Shown here one piece after another: positions 32,723 to 41,233 of a DNA stretch of 64,000 nucleotides (within the stretch, counting starts at the first letter, position 1; each line of letters starts with the position of its first letter). Under the pieces are notes generated by a model. The model searched no databases. It saw nothing but the letters and a program-made list of their open reading frames with translations, and was not told where the DNA came from. The stretch is from CALDTK01 sp965215215 (GTDB lineage: Bacteria; Bacteroidota; Bacteroidia; Chitinophagales; Saprospiraceae). The position numbers and the translations under genes were made by a program. The stretch spans positions 62,001 through 126,000 of the forward strand of contig OZ244043.1 of assembly GCA_965215215.1 (NCBI GenBank), read 5' to 3'.

Positions 32723-33673
32723 CTAGAGCAGCCGCTTGCGCTGAAAGTAGAGGACCACGAACAGCGACAACACGATCGAAAGCCCGATCACCCCCGCGAA
32801 CGCCCAGGGCTCGTCGCTGAAGGGCAAGGGTACGTTCATCCCGAACAAGCTCGCCACGAGGGTGGGTACGGTCAACACGATCGTGACCAGCGTGAGGCGC
32901 TGGATCACGATGTTTAGGTTGTTCGAGATGATCGAGGAGTAGGCGTCCATGGTGCCCCCGAGGATGTTGGTGTAGATGTTCGACATTTCCAGGGCCTGCG
33001 AATTGTCGATGATGATGTCCTCGAACAGGTCGGTCTTGTCCTCGTCGTTGCGGATCTGGAGGAAGTCCGAGCGCTTCATTTTCATTTTGAGTAGCTCGTT
33101 GGTGCTCAACGAGTTCACGAAGAACACCAGCGACTTTTCGATGGCGAGCAACTGGCGCAGCTCCTTGTTGCGGCTCGAATCGTAGAGCTCGCGCTCGATG
33201 GCGTTGCGCCGCTTGTTGAGGTCGCGCAGGCAATTGGTGAAGCGGTGGACGTTTTGCTCGAAGATGCGCAGCACGAAGCTCGCCTCGTCGGCGAGCCGGA
33301 GCCCACGGACGCGCCCGTCGATGAAGAGCTGCAGGATGGTCTCGCTCGCCGAGGTAATGGTCACCGTCGTGGTCGGCGTCAGGATGATCCCGATCGGGGC
33401 GGTCAGGAAGATCGCGTCGTTGTCTTCGGCCAGGCCCTCGTTGCGGATCGGCGTGTTGATCACGATCAGGCGGAACTCCTCCTCGCGCTCGTAGCGACTC
33501 CGCTCGTCCACGTCGATGGAGTCGACGAGGAAGTCGAGCGGGATCTCGTGCTGATCCGCGAAAGCCTTCAGGTCGGCGTGGATGAACGGCGGGGCGATGT
33601 GCGCCCACTGGTGGGGGGCCGTCTCGCTGACCTCCTCCACGCGGTTTTGCCGGACGACGAAATATCGGACCAT
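32723..33673 (-). CDS. corA: CorA-family divalent cation transporter
   Basis: The ATG at 33673 (MVRYFVVRQNRVEEVSE) gives 316 residues. A cytoplasmic funnel domain with long helices is followed by two C-terminal transmembrane helices. The signature GMN motif is present in LVASLFGMNVPLPF, and the protein ends with the basic tail FQRKRLL. CorA pentamers move Mg2+ (or other divalent ions) down the membrane potential. The gene is upstream of nrdBA but separated from it by a long region, so it is probably a separate unit. Confidence 0.93.
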   Translation of the reverse strand: MVRYFVVRQNRVEEVSETAPHQWAHIAPPFIHADLKAFADQHEIPLDFLVDSIDVDERSRYEREEEFRLIVINTPIRNEGLAEDNDAIFLTAPIGIILTPTTTVTITSASETILQLFIDGRVRGLRLADEASFVLRIFEQNVHRFTNCLRDLNKRRNAIERELYDSSRNKELRQLLAIEKSLVFFVNSLSTNELLKMKMKRSDFLQIRNDEDKTDLFEDIIIDNSQALEMSNIYTNILGGTMDAYSSIISNNLNIVIQRLTLVTIVLTVPTLVASLFGMNVPLPFSDEPWAFAGVIGLSIVLSLFVVLYFQRKRLL

Positions 33674-33750
33674 AAGCGGGCACACCGTTGCGGGTCGGCG
33701 CGGACGCAAACATAGGGTGTGAGATCAGCGGGGGTGAAGCAGTCGACGGG

Positions 33751-34347
33751 CTACGCCAAATATCTCGGGGCCAACCGTGCGCGCACGCGGGCGCGATCCT
33801 CGAGCTGGGCCGCTTCCTGCTCGGCGTTGAAGGGGGCGGTCGTGTAGCGGTAGCCGGCACCCAGGTGCTGGGCGTGGAGGGCCTTGGCTACGTAGGCCCA
33901 ACCCCAGCGCCGGAATTGGCGCACGTGCACCAGCTCGTGGACGAGTACGGTGGGGGGTGGCTCGTGCCCGCACTTGATCACGTCGCCGAGCACGAAGGCG
34001 ATCCGGAGGCGGGCGGCGATCCGCGCGGAGCCGGCGTCGAGCCATACGCCGCGTAGCTCGTCGACACCGAAATACGTTTTAGCGAAAGCGGACTCCCCCG
34101 GGGAGAGCCGGCGGTAACGGCGGCCGTTGAACCCGGCGTCGAGGCACTGAACTAGGAGCCCCAGGCCGGTCAGTTCCGCGGTACGGACCAGGAGCTCGAA
34201 CGCCGTGCCGCGTAGCCCCGGCCCCCCGGCGCCGTAGCCCGCGAGCAGCGGGGCGGGCCGTACGGGGAGCAGCAGCAGCTCGCGCGCGCGCTCCCGGTAG
34301 CCGCCAAGGAAGCGCCGGGCGCAATCGGCGACGTACCGACCGATCAC
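33751..34347 (-). CDS. HExxH-motif protein, possible zinc metallopeptidase
   Basis: A GTG start at 34347 overlaps the upstream stop in a GTGA tetranucleotide, so translation is probably coupled. The 198-residue product has a hydrophobic middle and a clear zinc-peptidase-like helix, LVHELVHVRQFRRWGWAYV (HExxH with a following R-Q pattern). EAEQEA-like residues occur later (PFNAEQEAAQLEDR), which could supply a third ligand. The arrangement resembles DUF4157-type domains. No signal peptide is seen. It contains the 14-base motif, read as AFAKT just before a predicted strand. The function is unknown. Confidence 0.65.
   Translation of the reverse strand: MIGRYVADCARRFLGGYRERARELLLLPVRPAPLLAGYGAGGPGLRGTAFELLVRTAELTGLGLLVQCLDAGFNGRRYRRLSPGESAFAKTYFGVDELRGVWLDAGSARIAARLRIAFVLGDVIKCGHEPPPTVLVHELVHVRQFRRWGWAYVAKALHAQHLGAGYRYTTAPFNAEQEAAQLEDRARVRARLAPRYLA
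34076..34089 (+). repeat. Interspersed 14-mer motif, copy 10
   Basis: GTTTTAGCGAAAGC. Read as A-F-A-K-T in the HExxH protein. Confidence 0.88.
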
Positions 34348-34805
34348 AGGTCGACGAAGCGTTCGCCCAAAAATCGATCCTCCTCCGGGGCGAGCCGTTC
34401 GCGTCGGATCACGTACGACTCACCCCGCTTGCTTTTACTAAGCCGAAACTCGTAGGCCGCGTCGTCGATGCGGACGCGTTTGAAGTCCGACCAGCCGTAG
34501 AGGTCGCTCGTTCGACGCAGGTTATCCGTGATCGTGATCGTATCGTCGTCGATGTCGAGGGTGTGGTCGAAGGGCTGCGAGACGCGCCGGAGCTGCGCCG
34601 TACCGAGCACCACGAGCCCGTACCCGACGCCGAAGACGATCGACCACATCACGAAGCGATAGATCGGGCTGGCCGGCCCCACGCTCTCGTTCTGGGCGAA
34701 GGCGTACGCGGCCACGAAGACCAGCACGATCGCCAGCGGCTTCACGCGCCTACGTTCGTCGAGCTCCTGACTCATCGTTCTGCGAAAGCGCTTGCGGATC
34801 TCCAT
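34344..34805 (-). CDS. Small membrane protein, YcxB-like
   Basis: 153 residues: a basic N-terminus, two transmembrane segments (KPLAIVLVFVAAYAFAQ and FVMWSIVFGVGYGLVVLG) and a C-terminal cytoplasmic beta domain (ITITDNLRRTSDLYGWSDFK, RVRIDDAAYEFRL). The layout resembles YcxB-like conserved membrane proteins of unknown function. It lies 10 bp after the permease gene and overlaps the next gene by four bases, forming a three-gene minus-strand unit. Confidence 0.6.
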   Translation of the reverse strand: MEIRKRFRRTMSQELDERRRVKPLAIVLVFVAAYAFAQNESVGPASPIYRFVMWSIVFGVGYGLVVLGTAQLRRVSQPFDHTLDIDDDTITITDNLRRTSDLYGWSDFKRVRIDDAAYEFRLSKSKRGESYVIRRERLAPEEDRFLGERFVDL

Positions 34806-34815
34806 ATCGCCTGAC

Positions 34816-36102
34816 CTAATCGAAGCGGATCGCCCGCACCGGGTCGATGCGCGTGACGAGCTGCGCCGGCAAGAGGAGTAAGGCCATCACGAGCACGAGG
34901 GTTCCGAGATTCAGCCCCAAAATTATCCAAAGATTGAGCGAGATGGGTGCGTAGGACAGGTAGTAGTTCTCCTCCGAGAGCCGCACGAATCGGAAGTGCT
35001 GCTGCAAGACGCAGAGCCCGATCCCGACCGCGTTCCCCCAGAGCAGTCCGCGCAGCAGGATGCGCGCGCCGAACACCAGGAAGATGCGACGCAGCTCGGC
35101 CGGGGCCATGCCGAGGGTGCGCAGGACGCCGACCATGCGCGCGCGCTCGAGGATGAGGATCAGCAGCGCGGTCACCATGTTGATCACGGCCACGGCCAGC
35201 ATGAGCCCGGTGATCACGTACTCGTTCACGTCCTGGAGCTCGAGCCACTCCAAGATACCGGGAAAACGTTCGCGGACGCTCTGCGCGCGAAATTCGGCCG
35301 GCACCACCTCGTAGTACACGTACTTCGCCACGCTCTCCGCGTCGTCGGCCTCCTCGAGGGTGAGTTCCACGCCGCTTACCTGATCGGGCTCCCAGCCCAA
35401 GACGTCCTGCAAGACCCGCACGTCGACGATCGCGAACTGCGTGTCGTACTCCTCGAGCCCGGTGCGGTAGAGTCCGCCCACCTCGAAGCGCAGGCTGCGC
35501 CGCCGACGCCCCTCGGGGAAGTGGACGATGAACGGGTCGCCGAGTTCGAGTTGCACGCGTGCCGCGGTCTGCTCGCTCAGCAAAATTTTGCGCGAGGCGC
35601 TGCTGTCGCTCAGGTCCGGAAGCTCGCCCTGGCGCAAGTTGCGGCGGAAGAAGGCCCAGTCGATCTCCGGCCCTACCCCCTTGAGTAAGATGCCCTCGAT
35701 CTCCGCTTTCGTCTGAATTACCCCCGGCTTGACGATGTAAAATTCTACGTTGCGCACCCCGGCCCGGCTGCGTTGGCGGCCGGTGATCGCCTCGAAGCCG
35801 GTGGGGTACTCGATGCTGCCCGAGAGTCGGCGCAGGGAGTCGACCCAGCCGGCGCCGCGCGAGAACGGGACGGCTTCGAACAGGCCGTCGCCCGACTGGG
35901 CGGCGACCACGTGCACGTGTCCCCAGAAGCCGAAGACCTTGCTCGAGATCTCGGATTGGAAGCCGCGAATCAGCGCGGAGGTGACGACGATCACCGCCAC
36001 GCAGAGCGCCGTGGAAAGCACGGCGAGCCGGATGATGATGGACGCGAGTCGCCCGGATCCCCTGGCGGCGAGTCGATTGGCGATGGTGCGGGACAGGGAC
36101 AT
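34816..36102 (-). CDS. LolC/LolE-type ABC transporter permease (FtsX fold)
   Basis: The ATG at 36102 (MSLSRTIANRLAARGSGRLA) gives 428 residues. One N-terminal transmembrane helix, a large periplasmic MacB-like domain (about 50-270) and three C-terminal helices form the FtsX/LolC layout. The stretch LMLAVAVINMVTALLILILE followed by RARMVGVLRTLGMAPAELRR is characteristic. These permeases extract lipoproteins from the inner membrane for transfer to the outer membrane. The ATPase LolD is not nearby. The gene is divergent from tyrS with only 33 bp between starts. Confidence 0.85.
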   Translation of the reverse strand: MSLSRTIANRLAARGSGRLASIIIRLAVLSTALCVAVIVVTSALIRGFQSEISSKVFGFWGHVHVVAAQSGDGLFEAVPFSRGAGWVDSLRRLSGSIEYPTGFEAITGRQRSRAGVRNVEFYIVKPGVIQTKAEIEGILLKGVGPEIDWAFFRRNLRQGELPDLSDSSASRKILLSEQTAARVQLELGDPFIVHFPEGRRRRSLRFEVGGLYRTGLEEYDTQFAIVDVRVLQDVLGWEPDQVSGVELTLEEADDAESVAKYVYYEVVPAEFRAQSVRERFPGILEWLELQDVNEYVITGLMLAVAVINMVTALLILILERARMVGVLRTLGMAPAELRRIFLVFGARILLRGLLWGNAVGIGLCVLQQHFRFVRLSEENYYLSYAPISLNLWIILGLNLGTLVLVMALLLLPAQLVTRIDPVRAIRFD

Positions 36103-36135
36103 GGGCGGCGGCCAAGATCGCCTAATTTGGCGGCC

Positions 36136-37419
36136 GTGAACTTCCTCGAAACACTCGCCCACCGTCAGCTCATCCAGGACGCCACCCCCGGCCTCGCCGA
36201 ACACCTCGCGGCGAGCAAGCCCGTGACCGGCTACATCGGCTTCGACCCCACGGCGCCCTCGCTGACCATCGGCAACTACGTGCCGATCATGCTGCTCAAG
36301 CTCTTCCAGCGCGCGGGTCACCAGCCCATCATGCTCTTCGGCGGCGCCACCGGGCGCATCGGCGACCCGAGCGGGAAGGACAAGGAGCGGGAGCTCAGGA
36401 GCTTCGACGAGCTGGAGGCCAATTTGGCCGCTCAGCGCAAACAGGCCGAGGCCCTACTCGCTCCGGAGGCCGGCGCGCGCGAAGCGAAGTTCGTCGACAA
36501 CTACGATTTCTACCGCGACTTCACCGCGCTCGACTTCCTGCGCGACGTGGGTAAAACCCTGACCGTAAATTACATGCTCGCTAAAGAGAGCGTGCAGAAG
36601 CGGCTCGAGTCCGGTATCTCCTTCACCGAGTTCTCCTACCAGCTGCTCCAAGGTTACGACTTTGAGTGCCTGTACAAGGAGTACGGCTGCACCCTCCAAA
36701 TGGGCGGTTCCGACCAGTGGGGCAACATCACCACGGGCACCGAATTCGTGCGGCGCAACCTGGGCGGCAAGGCGTACGCCCTCACCGCTCCCCTCCTCAC
36801 CAAGTCCGACGGATCGAAGTTCGGCAAAAGTGACTCCGGCAACGTCTGGCTCGACGCCGAGCTCACGAGCCCGTACCAGTTTTACCAGTTTTGGATCAAC
36901 GCCGACGACCGCGATCTGCCGCGCTACCTCCAAACCTTCTCGCTGCTCGCGCCCGACGAACTCGACGCGCTGATCGCGGGTAGCGCGGGCGCGGGCGCCC
37001 GCGCGGCCAAGACGAAGCTCGCCGAAGAGCTCACCGAGCGCATCCACGGCGCCGAAGCCCTCGAGGGCGCGAGTGCGGTGAGCAAGCTCCTCTTCGATCG
37101 GCGCGCGGACGCCGATTTCTTGCGGGGCCTCTCCCTCCCGACCCTCCGGAGCATCGGCCGCGAGCTGGCCACCTCGCGGGTGAGCAAACGGGAGCTGGAC
37201 GGCTCGGGTATCTTACTCACGGAGCTCCTGGCCGACCACACCCAGGCCGTCGCGAGCCGCTCGGAGGCAAAACGGGCCGTCCAGGGCAACGCCGTGAGCC
37301 TCAACAAGCTCAAGGTAACCGACCCCGAAACCGTCGTTACGCAAGCCGACCTCCTGCACGACCGCTACCTCATGCTCGAAAACGGTAAGAAGAACAAGTT
37401 GCTCGTAGAAGCCGTGTAG
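36136..37419 (+). CDS. tyrS: Tyrosyl-tRNA synthetase
   Basis: A GTG at 36136 (VNFLETLAHRQLIQDATPGL) gives 427 residues, the usual size. The class I synthetase core contains YIGFDPTAPSLTIGNYVPI (HIGH-like), then FGGATGRIGDPSGKD, LLQGYDFECLY, GGSDQWGNITTG and the KMSKS-like loop KSDGSKFGKSDSG. The S4-like RNA-binding domain is at the C-terminus (GNAVSLNKLKV ... DRYLMLENGKKNKLLV). It attaches tyrosine to its tRNA. The upstream open frame was not used because it lies inside the divergent permease gene. Confidence 0.95.
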   Translation: MNFLETLAHRQLIQDATPGLAEHLAASKPVTGYIGFDPTAPSLTIGNYVPIMLLKLFQRAGHQPIMLFGGATGRIGDPSGKDKERELRSFDELEANLAAQRKQAEALLAPEAGAREAKFVDNYDFYRDFTALDFLRDVGKTLTVNYMLAKESVQKRLESGISFTEFSYQLLQGYDFECLYKEYGCTLQMGGSDQWGNITTGTEFVRRNLGGKAYALTAPLLTKSDGSKFGKSDSGNVWLDAELTSPYQFYQFWINADDRDLPRYLQTFSLLAPDELDALIAGSAGAGARAAKTKLAEELTERIHGAEALEGASAVSKLLFDRRADADFLRGLSLPTLRSIGRELATSRVSKRELDGSGILLTELLADHTQAVASRSEAKRAVQGNAVSLNKLKVTDPETVVTQADLLHDRYLMLENGKKNKLLVEAV

Positions 37420-37428
37420 ACCGTACCC

Positions 37429-38247
37429 ATGACTATTCTCCCCCTCTTCGTCGTCAACGCCTTCGCCCGCGCCCCCTTCACCGGCAACCCCGCCGCGGTG
37501 GTACCGCTGGACGCCTGGATCCCGGATAAGGAACTCCAAGCCATCGCCGAGCAGAACAACCTCGCCGAAACCGCCTTCGTGCTCGTGCACCCCGACGAGT
37601 CCGGCGCCCGCCCACTGCGCTGGTTTACGCCCGCCCGCGAGGTGCGACTCTGCGGCCACGCGACCCTGGCCGCGGCGTTTTGCCTGAGCGAAATGTTGGA
37701 GTTCCCGGATACGGCGCTGCGCTTCAACACGCTCTCCGGGGAGCTCCGTTGTACGAAGTTGAGCAACGGCGAGTGGCAACTCGACTTCCCGGCCGACGGC
37801 GCTTTCGTAGCCCCGGACGTACACGACCTCGCCGAGCAGGTCGTCGGAAAGCGCTTACGCGAAAACCAGGTGTTCGTCGGCAAAGACGACGCGATGGTGG
37901 TGCTCGACGCCGCCGCCGGAGTACTCGACTACGAACCGAACCACCTCGCGATCCGGCGGGTGCCCCGGCGCGGTATCATCCTGACCGCCGCCGCGGATCC
38001 GGATGCCGGCTACGACGTGGTGAGCCGGTGCTTCTACCCCGAGTTCGGCGTGGACGAAGACCCGGTAACCGGATCGGCGCACGCGCTGATCGCACCCTAC
38101 TGGTCGGGGGTGCTCGGCCGGGACACCTTGGTCTGCCTGCAGGCCTCGCGGCGCGGCGGGTTCGTCACCGCGACGTACACGGGCGGCGAGCGCGTGCTGC
38201 TGGCCGGCGGCGCGCGCGCGTACGCGAGCGGCGAGCTCAGCTACTAG
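37429..38247 (+). CDS. PhzF-family isomerase-like protein
   Basis: 272 residues with two related epimerase-like halves. Typical segments are FVVNAFARAPFTGNPAAVVP, AEQNNLAETAFVL (the conserved glutamate), WFTPAREVRLCGHATLAAAF and FYPEFGVDEDPVTGSAHALI. PhzF proteins isomerise small cyclic substrates; outside phenazine clusters the substrate is unknown, as here. It starts 9 bp after tyrS on the same strand. The genes on its other side converge on it. Confidence 0.9.
   Translation: MTILPLFVVNAFARAPFTGNPAAVVPLDAWIPDKELQAIAEQNNLAETAFVLVHPDESGARPLRWFTPAREVRLCGHATLAAAFCLSEMLEFPDTALRFNTLSGELRCTKLSNGEWQLDFPADGAFVAPDVHDLAEQVVGKRLRENQVFVGKDDAMVVLDAAAGVLDYEPNHLAIRRVPRRGIILTAAADPDAGYDVVSRCFYPEFGVDEDPVTGSAHALIAPYWSGVLGRDTLVCLQASRRGGFVTATYTGGERVLLAGGARAYASGELSY
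37853..37866 (-). repeat. Interspersed 14-mer motif, copy 11
   Basis: GTTTTCGCGTAAGC on the minus strand, the only copy with T at the second free position. Read as L-R-E-N in the PhzF gene. Confidence 0.85.
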
Positions 38248-38281
38248 TGCGCCCGGGCCGTCCGACGGCTAAACCGGTCGA

Positions 38282-39655
38282 CTACTTATTGATGCCCTCG
38301 ACTTTGAGGTCGTACCAGCCCTGCACGTCTTTGCGCGGCGCGATCTGCCCGAAGGCCAGGTTGAGTCCGGCGCGGAAGTGTGCCGTGCGCGCCGAGGACA
38401 GATCGAAGGCGCTCAGCACGTTGTCACAGGCCACGTAAAACTGGGGTCCGAACACGTCGACGAGCAGGTTCGCCCCAACGTAGGGTCCGCCGTGCTTGAG
38501 TCCGCCGAGCACACCGAACTGGCCGAACCTCCCGAAGCGCTGCGTGGCGCCCACCCCGAAGCCGGCGTGCCAGACGTTGCCCTCGTTGACGATGGCCGTG
38601 GCGCTGAGCGAGGTGTTCGGGGCTACGCGGTAGCGGCCGGTGGCCTGTAGGTAGAGGGGCAGCTTGGTGGTGAACTCCTCGTCGGTCGTCTCGAACTCTA
38701 CCTCCCCGACGAGACTGTCGATAACGCCCGCCACGTCGAAGTCGAGGGATTCGGCGAAGAAATCTCCCTCGTACCCGCTGTACACGAACTGCCCGTTGCT
38801 CTGGTGCTTGCGGGCCTCGCCGGTCCAGTTGACGAACCCGGCGTCGCGGACGCTGAAGCCGAGCTCCAGGTCTTGGTTGTGCCGGTAGATCACCCCGAGG
38901 TCGATCCCGAATCCGGTACCCGCTCCGACTCCGGACCCGAGCTCGCCGATGAGTACCGTGTCGCTCATCGTGACCGGGATACCGGCGGTGCGGTAGGTGT
39001 TGTGACTCTCGAGTCGGATTTCGTAAAAGTCGGGGTCGGTGTACAGCGAGGCGTTGGCGCGGCCCGTTTGCCAGGCCGCCGAGCCGAGTAGAAATTTAGC
39101 GCGAGCGCCGAGGGTGACTTTGTCCCAAAAGGTGTAAGCGCCGTTGACGGCGAACTCCTGGAAGGCCTGGGCGTCGATCACGGGCGCGAGCTCGAGCACC
39201 TCCCCCACGTAGGGCGCATTCCCGTAGGCGGTAAGCTGGGCTAAACCACGTGGGAAGTCGAGCGAACCGACCGCGCGCACCCGGTGCGAGACCCCGAGTT
39301 GCCAGGCGCGGTGCCGGTAGTTGAAGGCGAAGCTCTCGGCGGAGAAGTCGATACGCTGATCGTTGCCGCGCGGGCTCAAGCTGGCGATGAAGGCCTCGGA
39401 GTCGACGTGGAGGGTGCCGTCGCGCACCTCCCCGATGTCGTTGACCGAGTAGGGGCTACTGAAGCTCCCGCTCACCGAGGGCAGCGCGATGGAGACGCGG
39501 TGATCCTGCAGGGCCGCGGGATTGCCGAGCAGCTGCTGCATACCGTACTGGAGCGGGAGCTGAACGTCGGACTGCGCGGAGACCGCGCCGGCTCCGCCGA
39601 GTAGCAACGCGAAGGTCGCCGAGCTGAGGTACTTATTCTTCGATAACATCTGCAT
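38282..39655 (-). CDS. DUF5723-type outer-membrane protein, copy 1
   Basis: 457 residues with a signal peptide (ATFALLLGGAGAVSAQS) and the early segment QQLLGNPAALQDHRVSIALP, which is typical of DUF5723 proteins. The rest alternates as a membrane beta-barrel, with aromatic-ending strands such as FGVLGGLKHGGPYVGANLLV. The C-terminus FRAGLNLAFGQ matches copy 2 (VRVGLNVAFGK). The role is unknown; these proteins resemble PorV-like barrels. Its start overlaps the preceding lipoprotein gene by 23 bp (a second ATG at 39649 also fits), indicating co-translation. Confidence 0.75.
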   Translation of the reverse strand: MQMLSKNKYLSSATFALLLGGAGAVSAQSDVQLPLQYGMQQLLGNPAALQDHRVSIALPSVSGSFSSPYSVNDIGEVRDGTLHVDSEAFIASLSPRGNDQRIDFSAESFAFNYRHRAWQLGVSHRVRAVGSLDFPRGLAQLTAYGNAPYVGEVLELAPVIDAQAFQEFAVNGAYTFWDKVTLGARAKFLLGSAAWQTGRANASLYTDPDFYEIRLESHNTYRTAGIPVTMSDTVLIGELGSGVGAGTGFGIDLGVIYRHNQDLELGFSVRDAGFVNWTGEARKHQSNGQFVYSGYEGDFFAESLDFDVAGVIDSLVGEVEFETTDEEFTTKLPLYLQATGRYRVAPNTSLSATAIVNEGNVWHAGFGVGATQRFGRFGQFGVLGGLKHGGPYVGANLLVDVFGPQFYVACDNVLSAFDLSSARTAHFRAGLNLAFGQIAPRKDVQGWYDLKVEGINK

Positions 39656-41150
39656 CGCTGTTGAGGACTACGGTCGCGCCGATCTGGAGCGCGATCTCGC
39701 TGTTGGAGTAGAGGGCAGTACTGCCGTTTTCGGGACTGAGGAGGCGGAGGCGCACGACCGCCCGGCGGGAGTCGGCGAGGTTGGCGATCTTGCGTGGGCT
39801 CAGCTCGAACTCGTTGCGGCTGGTCGTGGGCGCGATCGTGCTGCCGTCCTCGCGCACTTCCGCGGCGGACAGCAGCGGGAGCGGGCCCTCGTCGAAGAGG
39901 CTGTCGCGCAGATCACCGGCGGTATCGTAGAAGTAGAACTGGCCGATCGCGTCGAGGCCGAAACCGTTGACGGTTCGCAGGACGAGTCCGGCCGACTTAG
40001 CCTCGGCGAGTCGACCGAGCACGCTGACGTCGAGCTCCTGCTCGAGCGTGAAACCGTTGAAGCGAAGCTCGAGCGGTACGTCGAGCTCGAGTTCGGCCTG
40101 AAGGCGCGAATCGCGGTACATGAAGAAGGTGGAATCGTCGGCGACGTTGGTCGTGAGTCCGCGCAGACCAAACTTGAGCTGCTTCGGAAATCGGTTGAGT
40201 ACGCCGACGAGGTTGCTGTTCGTTTTGTCGATCTGCAGGAAGCTCTCGACCTCCACGGCGTGCGCCGGGTCGCTCGGGTAGTCCGGTTCGAAGCCCCGAT
40301 CGAGCTCGGTATCGACCGCGATGGTTTCCCCCCCGGCGGTGAGGGCCTCGCCCCCGTCGGTGCGGAGGCTGATCGCGGCCCCGGTAGAGGAGCGAACGTG
40401 GAGGCGCGCGACCGGGTCTACCAGCGCGACCTCGCCGGGCTTGAATATGTCGAGGAAATCGAGCGCGACGGAATCCCTCCCCAGGTCGATGGCCAGCGAG
40501 TCGAGGCGACCCTCGACGTACGAGAAGTCCGTCTCGGTGAAGCTAATCACGCCGGCGGTGAGGCGGACGGCGCGGCCGTCCTCGAGGCGCGCGGCGTAGT
40601 TGACGTCCACCGTGCCGGCGAGGTCGAGGCGTAGCTCGGAGACGCCGAGGTCGTATCCCTCGGTGTACGTCGAAAGCGCCGGAATGCGAAAGCGGTAGAC
40701 CATCGGTCCCGCCGCGGTGGTAAAGTTGGGCACGCGGAGCTCCACGTCGGCGGCGAACGGGTAGTCGTTGCGCATCGCGACGGAGACTTTGCCCTCGCTC
40801 GTGATCATCCGCGAGACGGGGAGAACGGCACCCTCGTCGTTGATCCGGTAGTGGGTCGCCGTGTCGAGTAGTGGAATGGATACGTCGAGTAGCTCGACGA
40901 ACTCCGAGGGATTGACGTCGAAGAGTTGCTCGCGGACGTGAATGCGCAGCTCGTGGTCCTCGGCCTCGTCGAGGGCTCCCTGGAAGTCGAAGCCGCGCAT
41001 CGCGTCGGCCAGCGTAAAGCGCGTAGACAGTACCGGGAGGGCCATCTCCGGTTCCCAGTCGTCGAAAGCGACGCTCGAAATCGGGTCGGCGCAGGCGGTG
41101 AGCGTGGCGGCGATTCCGGCCAGGCAGCACAACGTGTAGTTTTTTCTCAT
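39633..41150 (-). CDS. Large lipoprotein of unknown function
   Basis: 505 residues with a lipoprotein signal, MRKNYTLCCLAGIAATLTAC. The mature part is rich in beta-structure and acidic residues, with no recognised domain. It begins WEPEMALPVLSTRFTLADAM and has repeated strand pairs resembling immunoglobulin-like folds. It lies between two DUF5723 barrel genes on one strand and overlaps the downstream one by 23 bp. The three products could form an outer-membrane complex of one lipoprotein with barrel partners; this is inferred only from gene order. Confidence 0.65.
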   Translation of the reverse strand: MRKNYTLCCLAGIAATLTACADPISSVAFDDWEPEMALPVLSTRFTLADAMRGFDFQGALDEAEDHELRIHVREQLFDVNPSEFVELLDVSIPLLDTATHYRINDEGAVLPVSRMITSEGKVSVAMRNDYPFAADVELRVPNFTTAAGPMVYRFRIPALSTYTEGYDLGVSELRLDLAGTVDVNYAARLEDGRAVRLTAGVISFTETDFSYVEGRLDSLAIDLGRDSVALDFLDIFKPGEVALVDPVARLHVRSSTGAAISLRTDGGEALTAGGETIAVDTELDRGFEPDYPSDPAHAVEVESFLQIDKTNSNLVGVLNRFPKQLKFGLRGLTTNVADDSTFFMYRDSRLQAELELDVPLELRFNGFTLEQELDVSVLGRLAEAKSAGLVLRTVNGFGLDAIGQFYFYDTAGDLRDSLFDEGPLPLLSAAEVREDGSTIAPTTSRNEFELSPRKIANLADSRRAVVRLRLLSPENGSTALYSNSEIALQIGATVVLNSDADVIEE

Positions 41151-41201
41151 AGCTGTTCACATGCGACCACTCAAAGCGGAATGGTTACAGCGTAGCCTTT
41201 G

Positions 41202-41228
41202 AAAAAATCGAGCCGGTCTTTACCGGCT
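41202..41228 (-). terminator. Rho-independent terminator between DUF5723 copy 2 and the lipoprotein gene
   Basis: Read on the minus strand: AGCCGGT, loop AAAG, ACCGGCT, then CGATTTTTT. The perfect 7-bp stem with a U-run lies 5 bp after the stop at 41234, so DUF5723 copy 2 is at least partly a separate transcript. Confidence 0.8.
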
Positions 41229-41233
41229 TTGGG